Origin: Bacillus sp. 2B10
GTDB taxonomy: Bacteria > Pseudomonadota > Alphaproteobacteria > Sphingomonadales > Sphingomonadaceae
Direction: 5' to 3'
DNA length: 64,000 nucleotides
Assembly: GCA_003946805.1 (NCBI GenBank)
Contig: RPSH01000011.1
Coordinates: forward strand, 39,325 to 103,324
The position numbers were made by a program, and so were the translations under genes. Positions 9,757-19,602 of this stretch are shown here, piece by piece (the stretch's first letter is position 1; every line of letters begins with the position of its first letter). The notes below the pieces were generated by a model, which had not been told where the DNA came from, ran no database searches, and saw nothing but the letters and a program-made list of their open reading frames with translations.

Positions 9757-11550
9757 ATGCACGCCTATCGCACCCATAACTGCGGCCAGCTCACGGACGC
9801 GAACGACGGCGATACCGTCCGCCTGTCGGGCTGGGTGCATCGCAAGCGCGACCATGGCGGCGTGTTGTTCATCGACCTGCGTGACCATTACGGCATTACC
9901 CAGATCGTCGCCGACGGCGATTCGCCGGCACTCGCGCTGCTCGATTCGGCCCGCACCGAATCGGTGTTGACGATCGACGGCAGCGTGAAGCTGCGCAGCG
10001 AGGCGACGAAGAACCCGAACCTCGCGACCGGCGCGATCGAGATTTATGCCCGCGCCGCGACGCTCCAGTCGGCGGCGCAGGAACTGCCGATGCCGGTCGC
10101 CGGCGAGGCCGAGTATCCCGAGGACATCCGCCTGCGCTATCGCTTCCTCGACCTGCGTCGCGAGCGGCTGCACGCGAACATCCTGCTGCGCTCGAACGTC
10201 ATCGCGTCGCTGCGCCGCCGGATGATCGACCAGGGCTTTACCGAGTTCCAGACCCCGATCCTGACCGCGTCGTCGCCCGAGGGTGCGCGCGACTATCTGG
10301 TCCCCAGCCGCGTCCATCCCGGCAAGTTCTACGCGCTGCCGCAGGCGCCGCAGATGTTCAAGCAGCTGCTGATGGTCGCCGGCTTCGACCGCTATTTCCA
10401 GATCGCGCCCTGCTTCCGCGACGAGGACGCCCGCGCCGACCGCTCGCCCGGCGAATTCTACCAGCTCGACTTCGAAATGAGCTTCGTCACGCAGGAGGAC
10501 GTCTTCGCCGCGATCGAACCCGTATTGCACGGCGTGTTCGAGGAATATGCCAACTGGCAGGGTAAGGGCCGCACCGTGTCGCCGCTGCCGTTCCAGCGCA
10601 TTCCCTACCGCGAATCGATGCTGAAATACGGCAACGACAAGCCCGACCTGCGCAACCCGCTGGTCATCACCGACGTGTCGGGTCTGTTCGTCGGGTCGGG
10701 CTTCGGCCGCTTCGCCTCGATCGTCGAGGCGGGCGACGTCGTCCGCGCGATGCCGGCACCGAAGACCGCCGACAGGAGCCGCAAGTTCTTCGACGACATG
10801 AACGCCTGGGCCCAGTCCGAAGGGTTCGCCGGCCTCGGCTATGCGACGCGCAAGGGCGGCGAATGGGGCGGGCCGATTGCCAAGAACCATGGCGAGGACG
10901 GCATGGCGAAGATCGCCGAAGCCCTTGGCCTCGGCCCCGACGACGGCGTGTTCTTCGCCGCGGGCAAGGAAGCGCAGGCGGCCAAGCTCGCCGGCCTCGC
11001 CCGCACCCGCGTCGCGGAAACGCTGGGCCTGATTGATGACAAGCGGTTCGAATTCTGCTGGATCGTCGACTTCCCGATGTTCGAATATGACGAGGACGCG
11101 AAGAAGGTCGATTTCAGCCACAACCCCTTCTCGATGCCGCAGGGCGAGATGGAAGCGCTGGAGACGATGAACCCGCTCGATATCCTCGCCTATCAGTACG
11201 ACATCGTCTGCAACGGCGTGGAGCTGTCGTCGGGCGCGATCCGGAACCATCGTCCGGAGATCATGTACAAGGCGTTCGAGATCGCGGGCTATACGCAGGA
11301 AGACGTCGACACGAACTTCGCCGGCATGATCAACGCTTTCAAGTTCGGTGCCCCGCCGCACGGCGGCTCGGCACCAGGTGTCGACCGCATCGTCATGCTG
11401 CTGGCCGACGAGCCGAACATCCGTGAGGTCATCACCTTCCCGATGACGCAGAAGGCTGAAGACCTGATGATGGGCGCGCCGAACTACGCGACGCCCAGGC
11501 AACTCCGCGAACTCAACATCCGCGTGACCGCCGACGGCCCGAAGGAATAA
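9757..11550 (+). CDS. aspS: Aspartyl-tRNA synthetase
   Basis: AspS charges tRNA-Asp (in many alphaproteobacteria also tRNA-Asn). The 597-residue protein has the OB-fold anticodon domain at the N-terminus ([21 protein letters not shown]), the class II motif 2 ([24 protein letters not shown] area), the bacterial GAD insertion domain and motif 3 ([18 protein letters not shown]). Length is standard for bacterial AspRS. The start [12 protein letters not shown] is the family start. Two hairpin repeats lie in its leader, and an inverted repeat follows its stop. The window does not show whether gatCAB is present for indirect Asn-tRNA synthesis. Confidence 0.97.
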   Translation: MHAYRTHNCGQLTDANDGDTVRLSGWVHRKRDHGGVLFIDLRDHYGITQIVADGDSPALALLDSARTESVLTIDGSVKLRSEATKNPNLATGAIEIYARAATLQSAAQELPMPVAGEAEYPEDIRLRYRFLDLRRERLHANILLRSNVIASLRRRMIDQGFTEFQTPILTASSPEGARDYLVPSRVHPGKFYALPQAPQMFKQLLMVAGFDRYFQIAPCFRDEDARADRSPGEFYQLDFEMSFVTQEDVFAAIEPVLHGVFEEYANWQGKGRTVSPLPFQRIPYRESMLKYGNDKPDLRNPLVITDVSGLFVGSGFGRFASIVEAGDVVRAMPAPKTADRSRKFFDDMNAWAQSEGFAGLGYATRKGGEWGGPIAKNHGEDGMAKIAEALGLGPDDGVFFAAGKEAQAAKLAGLARTRVAETLGLIDDKRFEFCWIVDFPMFEYDEDAKKVDFSHNPFSMPQGEMEALETMNPLDILAYQYDIVCNGVELSSGAIRNHRPEIMYKAFEIAGYTQEDVDTNFAGMINAFKFGAPPHGGSAPGVDRIVMLLADEPNIREVITFPMTQKAEDLMMGAPNYATPRQLRELNIRVTADGPKE

Positions 11551-11620
11551 GCCCACTCCACAAGGCGGGGAGGGAAACCAGCCGCAGGCTGGGGGAGGGG
11601 CGTGGCCCCGCACGACACGA

Positions 11621-11644
11621 TGGTGGAGCCCGACGGCTCCACCA
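11621..11644. terminator. Hairpin between convergent aspS and carbonic anhydrase genes
   Basis: Ten-base arms TGGTGGAGCC and GGCTCCACCA surround a CGAC loop. It sits between the aspS stop and the stop of the minus-strand carbonic anhydrase gene. There is no clear U-run, so intrinsic termination is not certain; it could serve both strands. Confidence 0.5.
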
Positions 11645-11656
11645 CCGCTCATGCCG

Positions 11657-12280
11657 TCAGGCGTTCTCGAACGTCTCGCCTTCGAGCACGCGCAGCCGCC
11701 CGTCGTCGATCGCGAACACCGCGCCGTGGAGCTTCAGCTTGCCGGCCTCGACGCGTTCCCTGACGAACGGGAAGGTCATCAGGTTCCTGAGCGAGACCTT
11801 CACGCCCTCCTGCTCCAGCGCCTTCTGCCCCTCGGGACCGGTGCCGTGCGTCGCCACGACCTTCTCGCGCGCCTCGTCGAGCAGATCGATCCAATGGGCG
11901 ACGAACCCGCCTTCGCCCGGACTGGTATTGGCCAGCGCCTGCGTCAGGCACGCATTCACGCCACCGCAGGCACCGTGGCCGAGGACGAGGACTTCCTCGA
12001 CCTCCAGCTTGGTCACCGCGAATTCCAGCGCCGCCGACACGCCGTGGCGGCCGCCGTCATCCTCGAACGGGGGCACGAGGTTCGCGACGTTGCGCACCAC
12101 GAAGATCTCGCCGGGCCCCGCACCGAAGATCGTCGCCGGATCGACGCGGCTGTCGGAACAGGCGATCACCATCACCTTGGGGCTCTGACCGGTGGCTAGC
12201 TCGTTCCAGCGCTCGCGCTCCTGCTGCCATTCGGTGCCCCGGAAGCGGTAATAGCCTTCCTTGAGGTCGCTGAAGTGCAT
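11657..12280 (-). CDS. can: Beta-class carbonic anhydrase
   Basis: Interconverts CO2 and bicarbonate in the cytoplasm, supplying bicarbonate for carboxylases. The 207-residue protein carries the zinc-site motifs: [11 protein letters not shown] (Cys ligand and the Asp/Arg pair) and [11 protein letters not shown] (His and Cys ligands). The N-terminal helix region ([18 protein letters not shown]) is typical of the class. It is monocistronic, divergent from lipA with about 110 bases between starts and convergent with aspS. Confidence 0.94.
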   Translation of the reverse strand: MHFSDLKEGYYRFRGTEWQQERERWNELATGQSPKVMVIACSDSRVDPATIFGAGPGEIFVVRNVANLVPPFEDDGGRHGVSAALEFAVTKLEVEEVLVLGHGACGGVNACLTQALANTSPGEGGFVAHWIDLLDEAREKVVATHGTGPEGQKALEQEGVKVSLRNLMTFPFVRERVEAGKLKLHGAVFAIDDGRLRVLEGETFENA

Positions 12281-12391
12281 CGAAGATTCTCCATCACAAG
12301 ATTATACTTTTCCCTCGCGCGACAGGACGCACGACCGGGGGGAATGTTGCAAGCGGTTGTTCGTTTGCCCGCGCATCGCTATCTGACGCCC

Positions 12392-13318
12392 ATGAACGAG
12401 ATGACGCCGCTGCCCCGCCCAGAGCGTACCCGCAAGCCCGACTGGATTCGCGTAAAGGCCCCGACCGGCAAGGTCGTCGCCGAGACCCGCGCGCTGATGC
12501 GCTCGAAAAGCCTCACGACGGTGTGCGAGGAAGCGGCCTGTCCGAACATCGGCGAATGCTGGTCGAAGAAGCATGCGACCGTCATGATCCTCGGCGACAC
12601 CTGCACCCGCGCCTGCGCCTTCTGCAACGTGAAGACCGGCATGCCGCGCGCGGTCGACCCGCTGGAGCCGCAGCATGTCGCCGAAGCGGCGGCGGCGATG
12701 GGGCTGAACCACATCGTCATCACCTCGGTCGACCGCGACGACCTGCCCGATGGCGGCGCGAAGCAGTTCGTGAAGGTGATCGAGGCGATCCGCGCTGCGA
12801 ACCCGACGACGACGATCGAGATACTCACCCCCGATTTCCGCAACAAGCACGAGGCGGCGGTCGAGATGATCGTGGCGGCGCGCCCCGACGTCTACAACCA
12901 CAATCTCGAAACCGTCCCGCGGCTCTATCCGACGATCCGTCCGGGTGCGCGCTACTACGCCTCGCTGCGGCTGCTGGAGAGCGTCAAGAAGCTCGACCCG
13001 TCGATCTTCACCAAGTCGGGCATCATGCTCGGCCTGGGCGAGGAGCGGCTGGAAGTGCATCAGGTGATGGACGACATGCGCTCCGCCGACATCGATTTCC
13101 TGACGATGGGCCAGTATCTGCAGCCGACTCCGAAACACGCCAGGGTCATCGACTTCGTGACGCCCAAGGCGTTCGACGGCTTCGCCGCGATCGCCCGTGC
13201 CAAGGGGTTCCTGCTGGTCGCATCGTCTCCGCTGACGCGTTCGAGCTACCACGCCGGCGACGATTTCGAACGGATGCGGGCGAACCGCGATGCGAAGCTG
13301 GGCGTTGTCCGCGCCTGA
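12392..13318 (+). CDS. lipA: Lipoyl synthase
   Basis: A radical SAM enzyme that inserts two sulfurs into protein-bound octanoyl chains to make lipoate. The 308-residue protein has both cysteine sets: the auxiliary cluster motif [12 protein letters not shown] and the radical SAM motif CTRACAFC, followed by [10 protein letters not shown] and the C-terminal [10 protein letters not shown] with the conserved Arg-Ser-Ser-Tyr. The frame is open further upstream, but [18 protein letters not shown] is the family N-terminus. The stop shares one base with the start of the next gene (TGATG). Confidence 0.96.
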   Translation: MNEMTPLPRPERTRKPDWIRVKAPTGKVVAETRALMRSKSLTTVCEEAACPNIGECWSKKHATVMILGDTCTRACAFCNVKTGMPRAVDPLEPQHVAEAAAAMGLNHIVITSVDRDDLPDGGAKQFVKVIEAIRAANPTTTIEILTPDFRNKHEAAVEMIVAARPDVYNHNLETVPRLYPTIRPGARYYASLRLLESVKKLDPSIFTKSGIMLGLGEERLEVHQVMDDMRSADIDFLTMGQYLQPTPKHARVIDFVTPKAFDGFAAIARAKGFLLVASSPLTRSSYHAGDDFERMRANRDAKLGVVRA

Positions 13319-13818
13319 TGCCAAAGCATACCGAAACCCGCCATCTGCCCTACACCCCCGAACAGATGTTCGATCTGGTCGCCGATGTCGGCCGCTATGG
13401 CGAATTCCTGCCGTGGGTCAGCGCGATCCGGGTGCGCTCGAACAGCGATACCGAAATGGTCGCCGACATGATCGTCGGGTTCAAGGGCCTGCGCGAGAGC
13501 TTCACGTCGAAGGTGCAGAAGGAGCGCCCGGACCATATCCGCGTCGACTATCTCGACGGGCCGCTCAAATATCTCAACAACGACTGGCGCTTCCGCCCCG
13601 ATGGGCAAGGCGGCGCCTATGTCGACTTCGTCGTCGATTTCCAGTTCAAGAACCGCGTGTTCGAAATGCTCGCCGGGCAGGTGTTCGACCGGGCGCTGCG
13701 CAAGATGATCGGCGCGTTCGAGGATCGCGCCGCCCGGCTCTACGGCGATTCGGCGACCGGTTCGTCCGCCGACGCCTCGGGCGGCAGCAGCAGTTCGAGC
13801 GCGCACAACGCCGCCTGA
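13318..13818 (+). CDS. COQ10/RatA-like START-domain protein
   Basis: A 166-residue single START/SRPBCC domain (start [24 protein letters not shown], then YGEFLPWVSAIRV). The family binds ubiquinone or related lipids (Coq10) and includes E. coli RatA; in bacteria it is usually thought to chaperone quinones, so assistance to ubiquinone function is the inferred role. It is tightly coupled to lipA. The last 20 or so residues are Ser/Ala-rich (SSADASGG and SSSSSAHNAA) and are encoded where the opposite-strand cinA-like gene also reads, a 79-base tail-to-tail overlap. Confidence 0.85.
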   Translation: MPKHTETRHLPYTPEQMFDLVADVGRYGEFLPWVSAIRVRSNSDTEMVADMIVGFKGLRESFTSKVQKERPDHIRVDYLDGPLKYLNNDWRFRPDGQGGAYVDFVVDFQFKNRVFEMLAGQVFDRALRKMIGAFEDRAARLYGDSATGSSADASGGSSSSSAHNAA

Positions 13819-14279
13819 AGGCGGATCGCGCCGCGCCCACGGTCGCCGAATTGGCGCAGGTCGGCGACGACCTTCGCCGGGTCGCCACCCCTTTCGGCGC
13901 GTGCGAATACGACGGTGCCGACCGGCTTCTTCTCGCTCCCGCCGCCGGGTCCGGCGACACCGGTGATCGCGACCGCGACATCGGCCTGCGTCGCTTCCAG
14001 CGCGCCTTGCGCCATGCTCCACGCCGTCGCGATTGATACCGCGCCGAACGTCTCGATCACGTCGGAGCTTACCTTGACCAGCTCGACCTTGGCATCGTTC
14101 GAATAGGTCACGAACCCTGCCTCGAACACATCGGAACAGCCGGGAATCTCGGTGATCGCCGCGGCGACGAGCCCGCCGGTGCAGCTTTCGGCCAGCGCGA
14201 TCCGGCGTCCGGCGGTGCGGTTGGCCTCGACCACGCGGCGCGCGGCATCGACCAGTTCGGGGGGGAGCAGGTGATCCAT
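13740..14279 (-). CDS. CinA C-terminal domain protein (nicotinamide-nucleotide amidohydrolase family)
   Basis: Standalone CinA C-terminal domain, the PncC-type amidase that converts NMN to nicotinate mononucleotide. The 179-residue protein has RRIALAESCTGGLVAAAITEIPG with the conserved Ser/Cys/Thr-Gly-Gly, FVTYSNDAK, and VAITGVAGPGGGSEKKPVG, all typical. The start MDHLLPPELVDAARRVVE is chosen over an upstream in-frame ATG because it matches family length. It lies immediately downstream of the secreted hypothetical gene (5-base gap), in the ispDF transcription unit. Confidence 0.9.
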   Translation of the reverse strand: MDHLLPPELVDAARRVVEANRTAGRRIALAESCTGGLVAAAITEIPGCSDVFEAGFVTYSNDAKVELVKVSSDVIETFGAVSIATAWSMAQGALEATQADVAVAITGVAGPGGGSEKKPVGTVVFARAERGGDPAKVVADLRQFGDRGRGAIRLQAALCALELLLPPEASADEPVAESP

Positions 14280-14283
14280 TACA

Positions 14284-14799
14284 TCAATTCCGGGGTGCTT
14301 GCCGGCATAGCGGCAACCGCATCTGGGGGTTGGGACGGTCGGCATCAACCTGCGCGAACAGCACGATCAGGCCGGCGACGTTGCGCGGGGGCAGCGGCTG
14401 GACGAGGTTGGCGGCACGCTCGATCCGCGGGCAGTCGGCGGCATCGATGTTGCCGACGACCATCGGTGCGATCAGCGATGCGACGATCGGTGCCGCGAAC
14501 GACGAATCGAGCAGCTGGATCGCCTGCGGCGCGGTCAGTCGCGACAGCGCCGCCTTCGCCTGCGGCCATGCCGCGTCGGTCTCTGCTTCGTAGCGGGCGA
14601 GGAACGATCCACCCGTCCGCCGCAGCAGCGCCGACGGGGGCAGGGCATTGGCACAGCGCGCGCCCGCCTGCCGGATCAGCTCGGGCGCGACGAACAGCAC
14701 CAGCGCCTCCGCCTCGGCCGGCGTCACGCACGGCTGCGTGGTCTGCGCCGGGGCATTGGCACAGGCCAGCAGCGCTAGCAGCGGGGCGAAGCGCTTCAT
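14284..14799 (-). CDS. Secreted hypothetical protein, 171 aa
   Basis: An exported protein with a short signal peptide (MKRFAPLLALLACANAPAQ). The mature part is largely helical with two or three cysteines (QPCVTP, GARCANAL, AADCPRIE, LPLCRQ) that could form disulfides. I do not recognise the family. The start overlaps the ispDF stop by four bases (ATGA), and the cinA-like gene follows after five bases, so the three are cotranscribed. Confidence 0.7.
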   Translation of the reverse strand: MKRFAPLLALLACANAPAQTTQPCVTPAEAEALVLFVAPELIRQAGARCANALPPSALLRRTGGSFLARYEAETDAAWPQAKAALSRLTAPQAIQLLDSSFAAPIVASLIAPMVVGNIDAADCPRIERAANLVQPLPPRNVAGLIVLFAQVDADRPNPQMRLPLCRQAPRN

Positions 14800-15938
14800 G
14801 CCGGCACCCGGATCGTCGCGATCGCCTGTGCCGCGATCCCTTCCTGACGCCCGGTAAAGCCCAGCCGCTCGCTGGTTGTCGCCTTGATGCTGACCTGCCG
14901 TTCCGCGATCGTCAGCAGCGCGGCGATCCGGCTGCGCATCGCCGCGCGGTGCGGGCCGATCCTGGGCGCCTCGCAGATCAGCGTCAGGTCGACGAAATCG
15001 ATGATGCCGCCCTCCGCGCGCACCAGCGTCGCGGCATGGGCAAGGAACTGTCCCGATTCGGCCCCGCGCCACTGCGGGTCGCTGGGCGGGAAGTGGGTGC
15101 CGATATCGCCGGCGCCGATCGTGCCGAGCAGCGCGTCGGTGATCGCATGCAGCGCCACATCGGCATCGCTATGCCCGGACAGGCCGCGGTCGTGCGGGAT
15201 CAGCACGCCGCCCAGCCATAATTCCTCGCCCGCTTCCAGCCGGTGGACGTCGTAGCCGGTGGCGCTGCGCGATACGAGCGCGGGCAGGGCACGCGCCTCC
15301 GCCAGCGCGAAGTCGGCGGGATAGGTGATCTTGTCGAGCATCGGGTCTCCTTCGACCATCGCCACGTCCAGCCCGATCGCGCGCAGCATCTGCGCGTCGT
15401 CGGTCGCTTCGACGCTGTTGTCCCAGTCGGCATGGGCCCGGCGGATCGCCGCCACGTCGAACGCCTGCGGCGTCTGGACGCGGACCAGCGCGTCGCGGGG
15501 CACAATATCGCCAAGCGCCGCGCCGCTGCGCGCCAGCGTATCCGCCACCGGCAAGGCCGGCACCGCACCCGGTGTCCCGTCGAGCGCGGCAAGCAGCCGC
15601 TCGACCACCGCGACCGGCACGAACGGCCGCGCGGCATCGTGGATCAGCACCCGTGCCGCGTCGCCGATCGCGGCGAGACCCGCCGCCACGCTCTCGCGCC
15701 GCGTCGCGCCGCCGAACACGTGATCGACCTCACCGACCGCCGCGTGCAGCGCGTCCGCCTGGGTGTCGCCGATCACGACGACCACCCGGTCGATGCCGGG
15801 ATGCGCGGCCAGCGCGGCATGGGCGTGGGCGATCATCGGCCGCCCGGCGACGGGCGTGAACTGCTTCGGGGTGGCGCTGCCCGATCGCGTGCCTTGGCCG
15901 GCGGCGACGATCAGCGCGACTGTGGGTCCGGTCTGCAT
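14796..15938 (-). CDS. ispDF: Bifunctional MEP cytidylyltransferase / MEcPP synthase (IspDF)
   Basis: One 380-residue polypeptide catalyses two steps of the MEP isoprenoid pathway. Residues about 1-220 are IspD, which adds CMP to methylerythritol phosphate: VALIVAAGQGTRSG (nucleotide loop), HDAARPF and the VEATDDAQML region. Residues about 225-380 are IspF, forming the cyclic diphosphate: GYDVHRLEAGEELWLGG, the metal-binding GHSDADVALHAITDAL, and SIKATTSERLGFTGRQEGIA. Fusion of the two is common in alphaproteobacteria. It is divergent from dusB and first of a three-gene unit. Confidence 0.96.
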   Translation of the reverse strand: MQTGPTVALIVAAGQGTRSGSATPKQFTPVAGRPMIAHAHAALAAHPGIDRVVVVIGDTQADALHAAVGEVDHVFGGATRRESVAAGLAAIGDAARVLIHDAARPFVPVAVVERLLAALDGTPGAVPALPVADTLARSGAALGDIVPRDALVRVQTPQAFDVAAIRRAHADWDNSVEATDDAQMLRAIGLDVAMVEGDPMLDKITYPADFALAEARALPALVSRSATGYDVHRLEAGEELWLGGVLIPHDRGLSGHSDADVALHAITDALLGTIGAGDIGTHFPPSDPQWRGAESGQFLAHAATLVRAEGGIIDFVDLTLICEAPRIGPHRAAMRSRIAALLTIAERQVSIKATTSERLGFTGRQEGIAAQAIATIRVPA

Positions 15939-16030
15939 GGCCGCTCGCCTAGCCTAAGCCGACTGCCCCCGCCAGCCTTGCCCTGCACGCCGCTTTGCGG
16001 TAGAGGCTGCCCGATTTTCAGGCACATTCC

Positions 16031-17026
16031 ATGACCCTAGCTCCCATCCGCATCGGCGGCGTCGTGATCGACACGCCGGTTATCCTCGCGCCGATGACCG
16101 GCGTCACCGACCTGCCGTTCCGCAAGATGGTACGGCGGCACGGATCGGGACTGAACGTCACCGAGATGATCGCCAGCCAGGCCGCGATCCGCGAGACGCG
16201 CCAGTCGATCCAGAAGGCGATGTGGGACCCGGCGGAGGAACCGGTGTCGATGCAGCTCGTCGGTTGCACGCCGGTCGAGATGGGCGAAGCCGCGAAACTT
16301 GCCGAGGACAAGGGCGCGGCGATCATCGACATCAACATGGGCTGTCCGGTCCGCAAGGTGACCAACGGCGACGCGGGGTCGGCGCTGATGCGCGACCTGC
16401 CGCTCGCCGCCGAACTGATCGCCGCGGTCGTCCGGGCGGTGGACGTGCCGGTCACGGTCAAGATGCGGATGGGCTGGGACCATGCCAGCCTCAACGCGCC
16501 CGAACTGGCGCGCATCGCCGAGGATCTGGGTGCGCGGATGGTCACCGTCCACGGCCGCACCCGCAACCAGATGTACCGCGACCATGCCGACTGGGCGTTC
16601 GTCCGCCGGGTGAAGGATGCCGTCAGGGTGCCGGTGATCGTCAACGGCGACATCTGCTCGGTGGACGACGCGCGCACCGCGCTCGACCAGTCGGGCGCGG
16701 ACGGGGTGATGATCGGTCGCGGCGCCTATGGCCGGCCGTGGCTGCTGGCGCAGGTGATGGCGGCGCTGTCGGGTGGTAACGCGCCTGCCGACCCTTCTGT
16801 CGAGGAGCAGTATCGCCTGATCGTCGAACATTATCACATGATGCTCGATCATTATGGCGAGGAAACCGGCGTCAACATGATGCGCAAGCATATCGGCTGG
16901 TATACCAAGGGGCTGCACGGCTCGGCCGAGTTCCGCAACAAGGTGAACCAGCAGCCCGAATCGCGCACGGTGCTGGCGATGCTCGCCGATTTCTACGCAC
17001 CATGGTGCACGCGCGCGGCGGCGTGA
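16031..17026 (+). CDS. dusB: tRNA-dihydrouridine synthase B (NifR3)
   Basis: FMN-dependent reduction of uridine in the tRNA D-loop. The 331-residue protein has APMTGVTDLPFR, the active-site Cys region INMGCPVRKVTNGDAGSALM, VHGRTRNQMY and the FMN-binding IVNGDICSVDDA..GADGVMIGRGAYGRPWLL. Known as NifR3 because it precedes ntrBC in alphaproteobacteria, exactly as here: its stop overlaps a GTG start of ntrB. It leads the nitrogen-regulation operon. Confidence 0.96.
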   Translation: MTLAPIRIGGVVIDTPVILAPMTGVTDLPFRKMVRRHGSGLNVTEMIASQAAIRETRQSIQKAMWDPAEEPVSMQLVGCTPVEMGEAAKLAEDKGAAIIDINMGCPVRKVTNGDAGSALMRDLPLAAELIAAVVRAVDVPVTVKMRMGWDHASLNAPELARIAEDLGARMVTVHGRTRNQMYRDHADWAFVRRVKDAVRVPVIVNGDICSVDDARTALDQSGADGVMIGRGAYGRPWLLAQVMAALSGGNAPADPSVEEQYRLIVEHYHMMLDHYGEETGVNMMRKHIGWYTKGLHGSAEFRNKVNQQPESRTVLAMLADFYAPWCTRAAA

Positions 17027-18071
17027 TCGCGGCGGGCGCGGCGATGCCGCCCTTCGCCGATCTGTTCGCCGGGTTGCCGGTCGCGGCGCTCGTACTCGAC
17101 GATGCGGGGTGTATCGCCCACGCCAACGGAGCGGCCGAATTGCTGCTCAACCAGTCCGACCGGGCGATGCGCGGCCTGTCGCTCGAACAGATCGTGTCGC
17201 TGCCGCCGGGCTATGCCGAACAGCGCGATGGCCGCGCCTTCGTCAGCTACGACTGCGAATTGCAGCTCGGGCGCGGCGGGCGGTTGCGCGTCGATTTCCA
17301 CGACACCCCGGCGGCGCACGGTTCGGCGTGGCGGATCGTCATGCTCTATGGCGTGCGGGGCAGCCACGCCGCGTCGCATGCCGCCGGCGCGCGTGCCGCG
17401 ATCGGCGCGGCGGCGATGCTGGGGCATGAGATCAAGAACCCGCTGTCGGGCATCCGCGGCGCGGCGCAGCTGCTGGCGGGTGAGGTCGACGACCGCGCGG
17501 TGCTGACCGACCTGATCGTCGGCGAGGTCGACCGGATCGCCGCGCTGATCGACCGGATGCAGGACTTCACCGACGACCGTCCGCGCGCGCTCCAGCCGCA
17601 GAACATCTATCCGGTCCTCGCCCATGCCGTCCAGCTGGCGTCCGCCGGCTTCGCGCGCGGCATCACGATCGAGGAACGCTTCGACCCTTCGCTGCCGCCG
17701 GTGCGGATCGATCGCGATGCGTTCGTCCAGGTCATGGTCAACCTGCTCAAGAACGCGGCCGAGGCGCTGGAGGCGGTCGAGCATCCGCGCATCGTCCTCG
17801 GCACCGCGTTCCGCCACGGCCTGTCGCACGGCGTCGGCAATGGCGAGCGCCGCGCGGTGCCGATCGAGCTGACCGTGACCGACAACGGCCCCGGCGCACC
17901 CGCCGACATCGCCGGCCATCTGTTCGAACCGTTCGTGTCGGGCAAGCGCGAGGGGCGGGGCTTCGGCCTGCCGATGGTCGAAAAGCTGGTCGGCGAAATG
18001 GGCGGCCTCGTCCGCTATGCCCGCGAAGGATATCCGCTGATGACCGTGTTCCGCATCCACCTGCCGCGCGC

Positions 18072-18075
<4 letters not shown>
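17023..18075 (+). CDS. ntrB: Nitrogen regulation sensor kinase NtrB
   Basis: Cytoplasmic sensor kinase that phosphorylates NtrC when nitrogen is limiting, normally under control of PII. A PAS-like domain fills residues about 5-115 (GLPVAALVLDDAGCIAHANGAA). The dimerisation helix carries the phospho-His in LGHEIKNPLSGIRGAAQLL, and the ATPase domain shows VNLLKNAAEAL (N box), DNGPGAP (G1) and GRGFGLPMV (G2). I use the GTG overlapping the dusB stop (GTGA); an ATG 21 bases upstream would also work. The stop overlaps ntrC by four bases. Confidence 0.94.
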
Positions 18076-19526
<1,451 letters not shown>

Positions 19527-19563
19527 TCCCGCCGCGAAACGGGGTTGTTGCGATTTGACGTGC

Positions 19564-19602
19564 GTTGCCGCGGGAATGTTGTAAAACGGCAACATGGTTG
19601 CA
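19564..19602. promoter_or_regulatory. Inverted repeats over the ntrY start region
   Basis: The 67-base gap between ntrC and ntrY contains GTTGCCG, 16 bases, then CGGCAAC ending exactly before the ntrY ATG. The ATG itself sits at the centre of GCAAC-ATG-GTTGC, which also fits CAA-N5-TTG. I recall CAA-N2-5-TTG as an NtrX binding motif in rhizobia, unverified here. The layout suggests autoregulation or control of ntrY translation. Confidence 0.35.
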
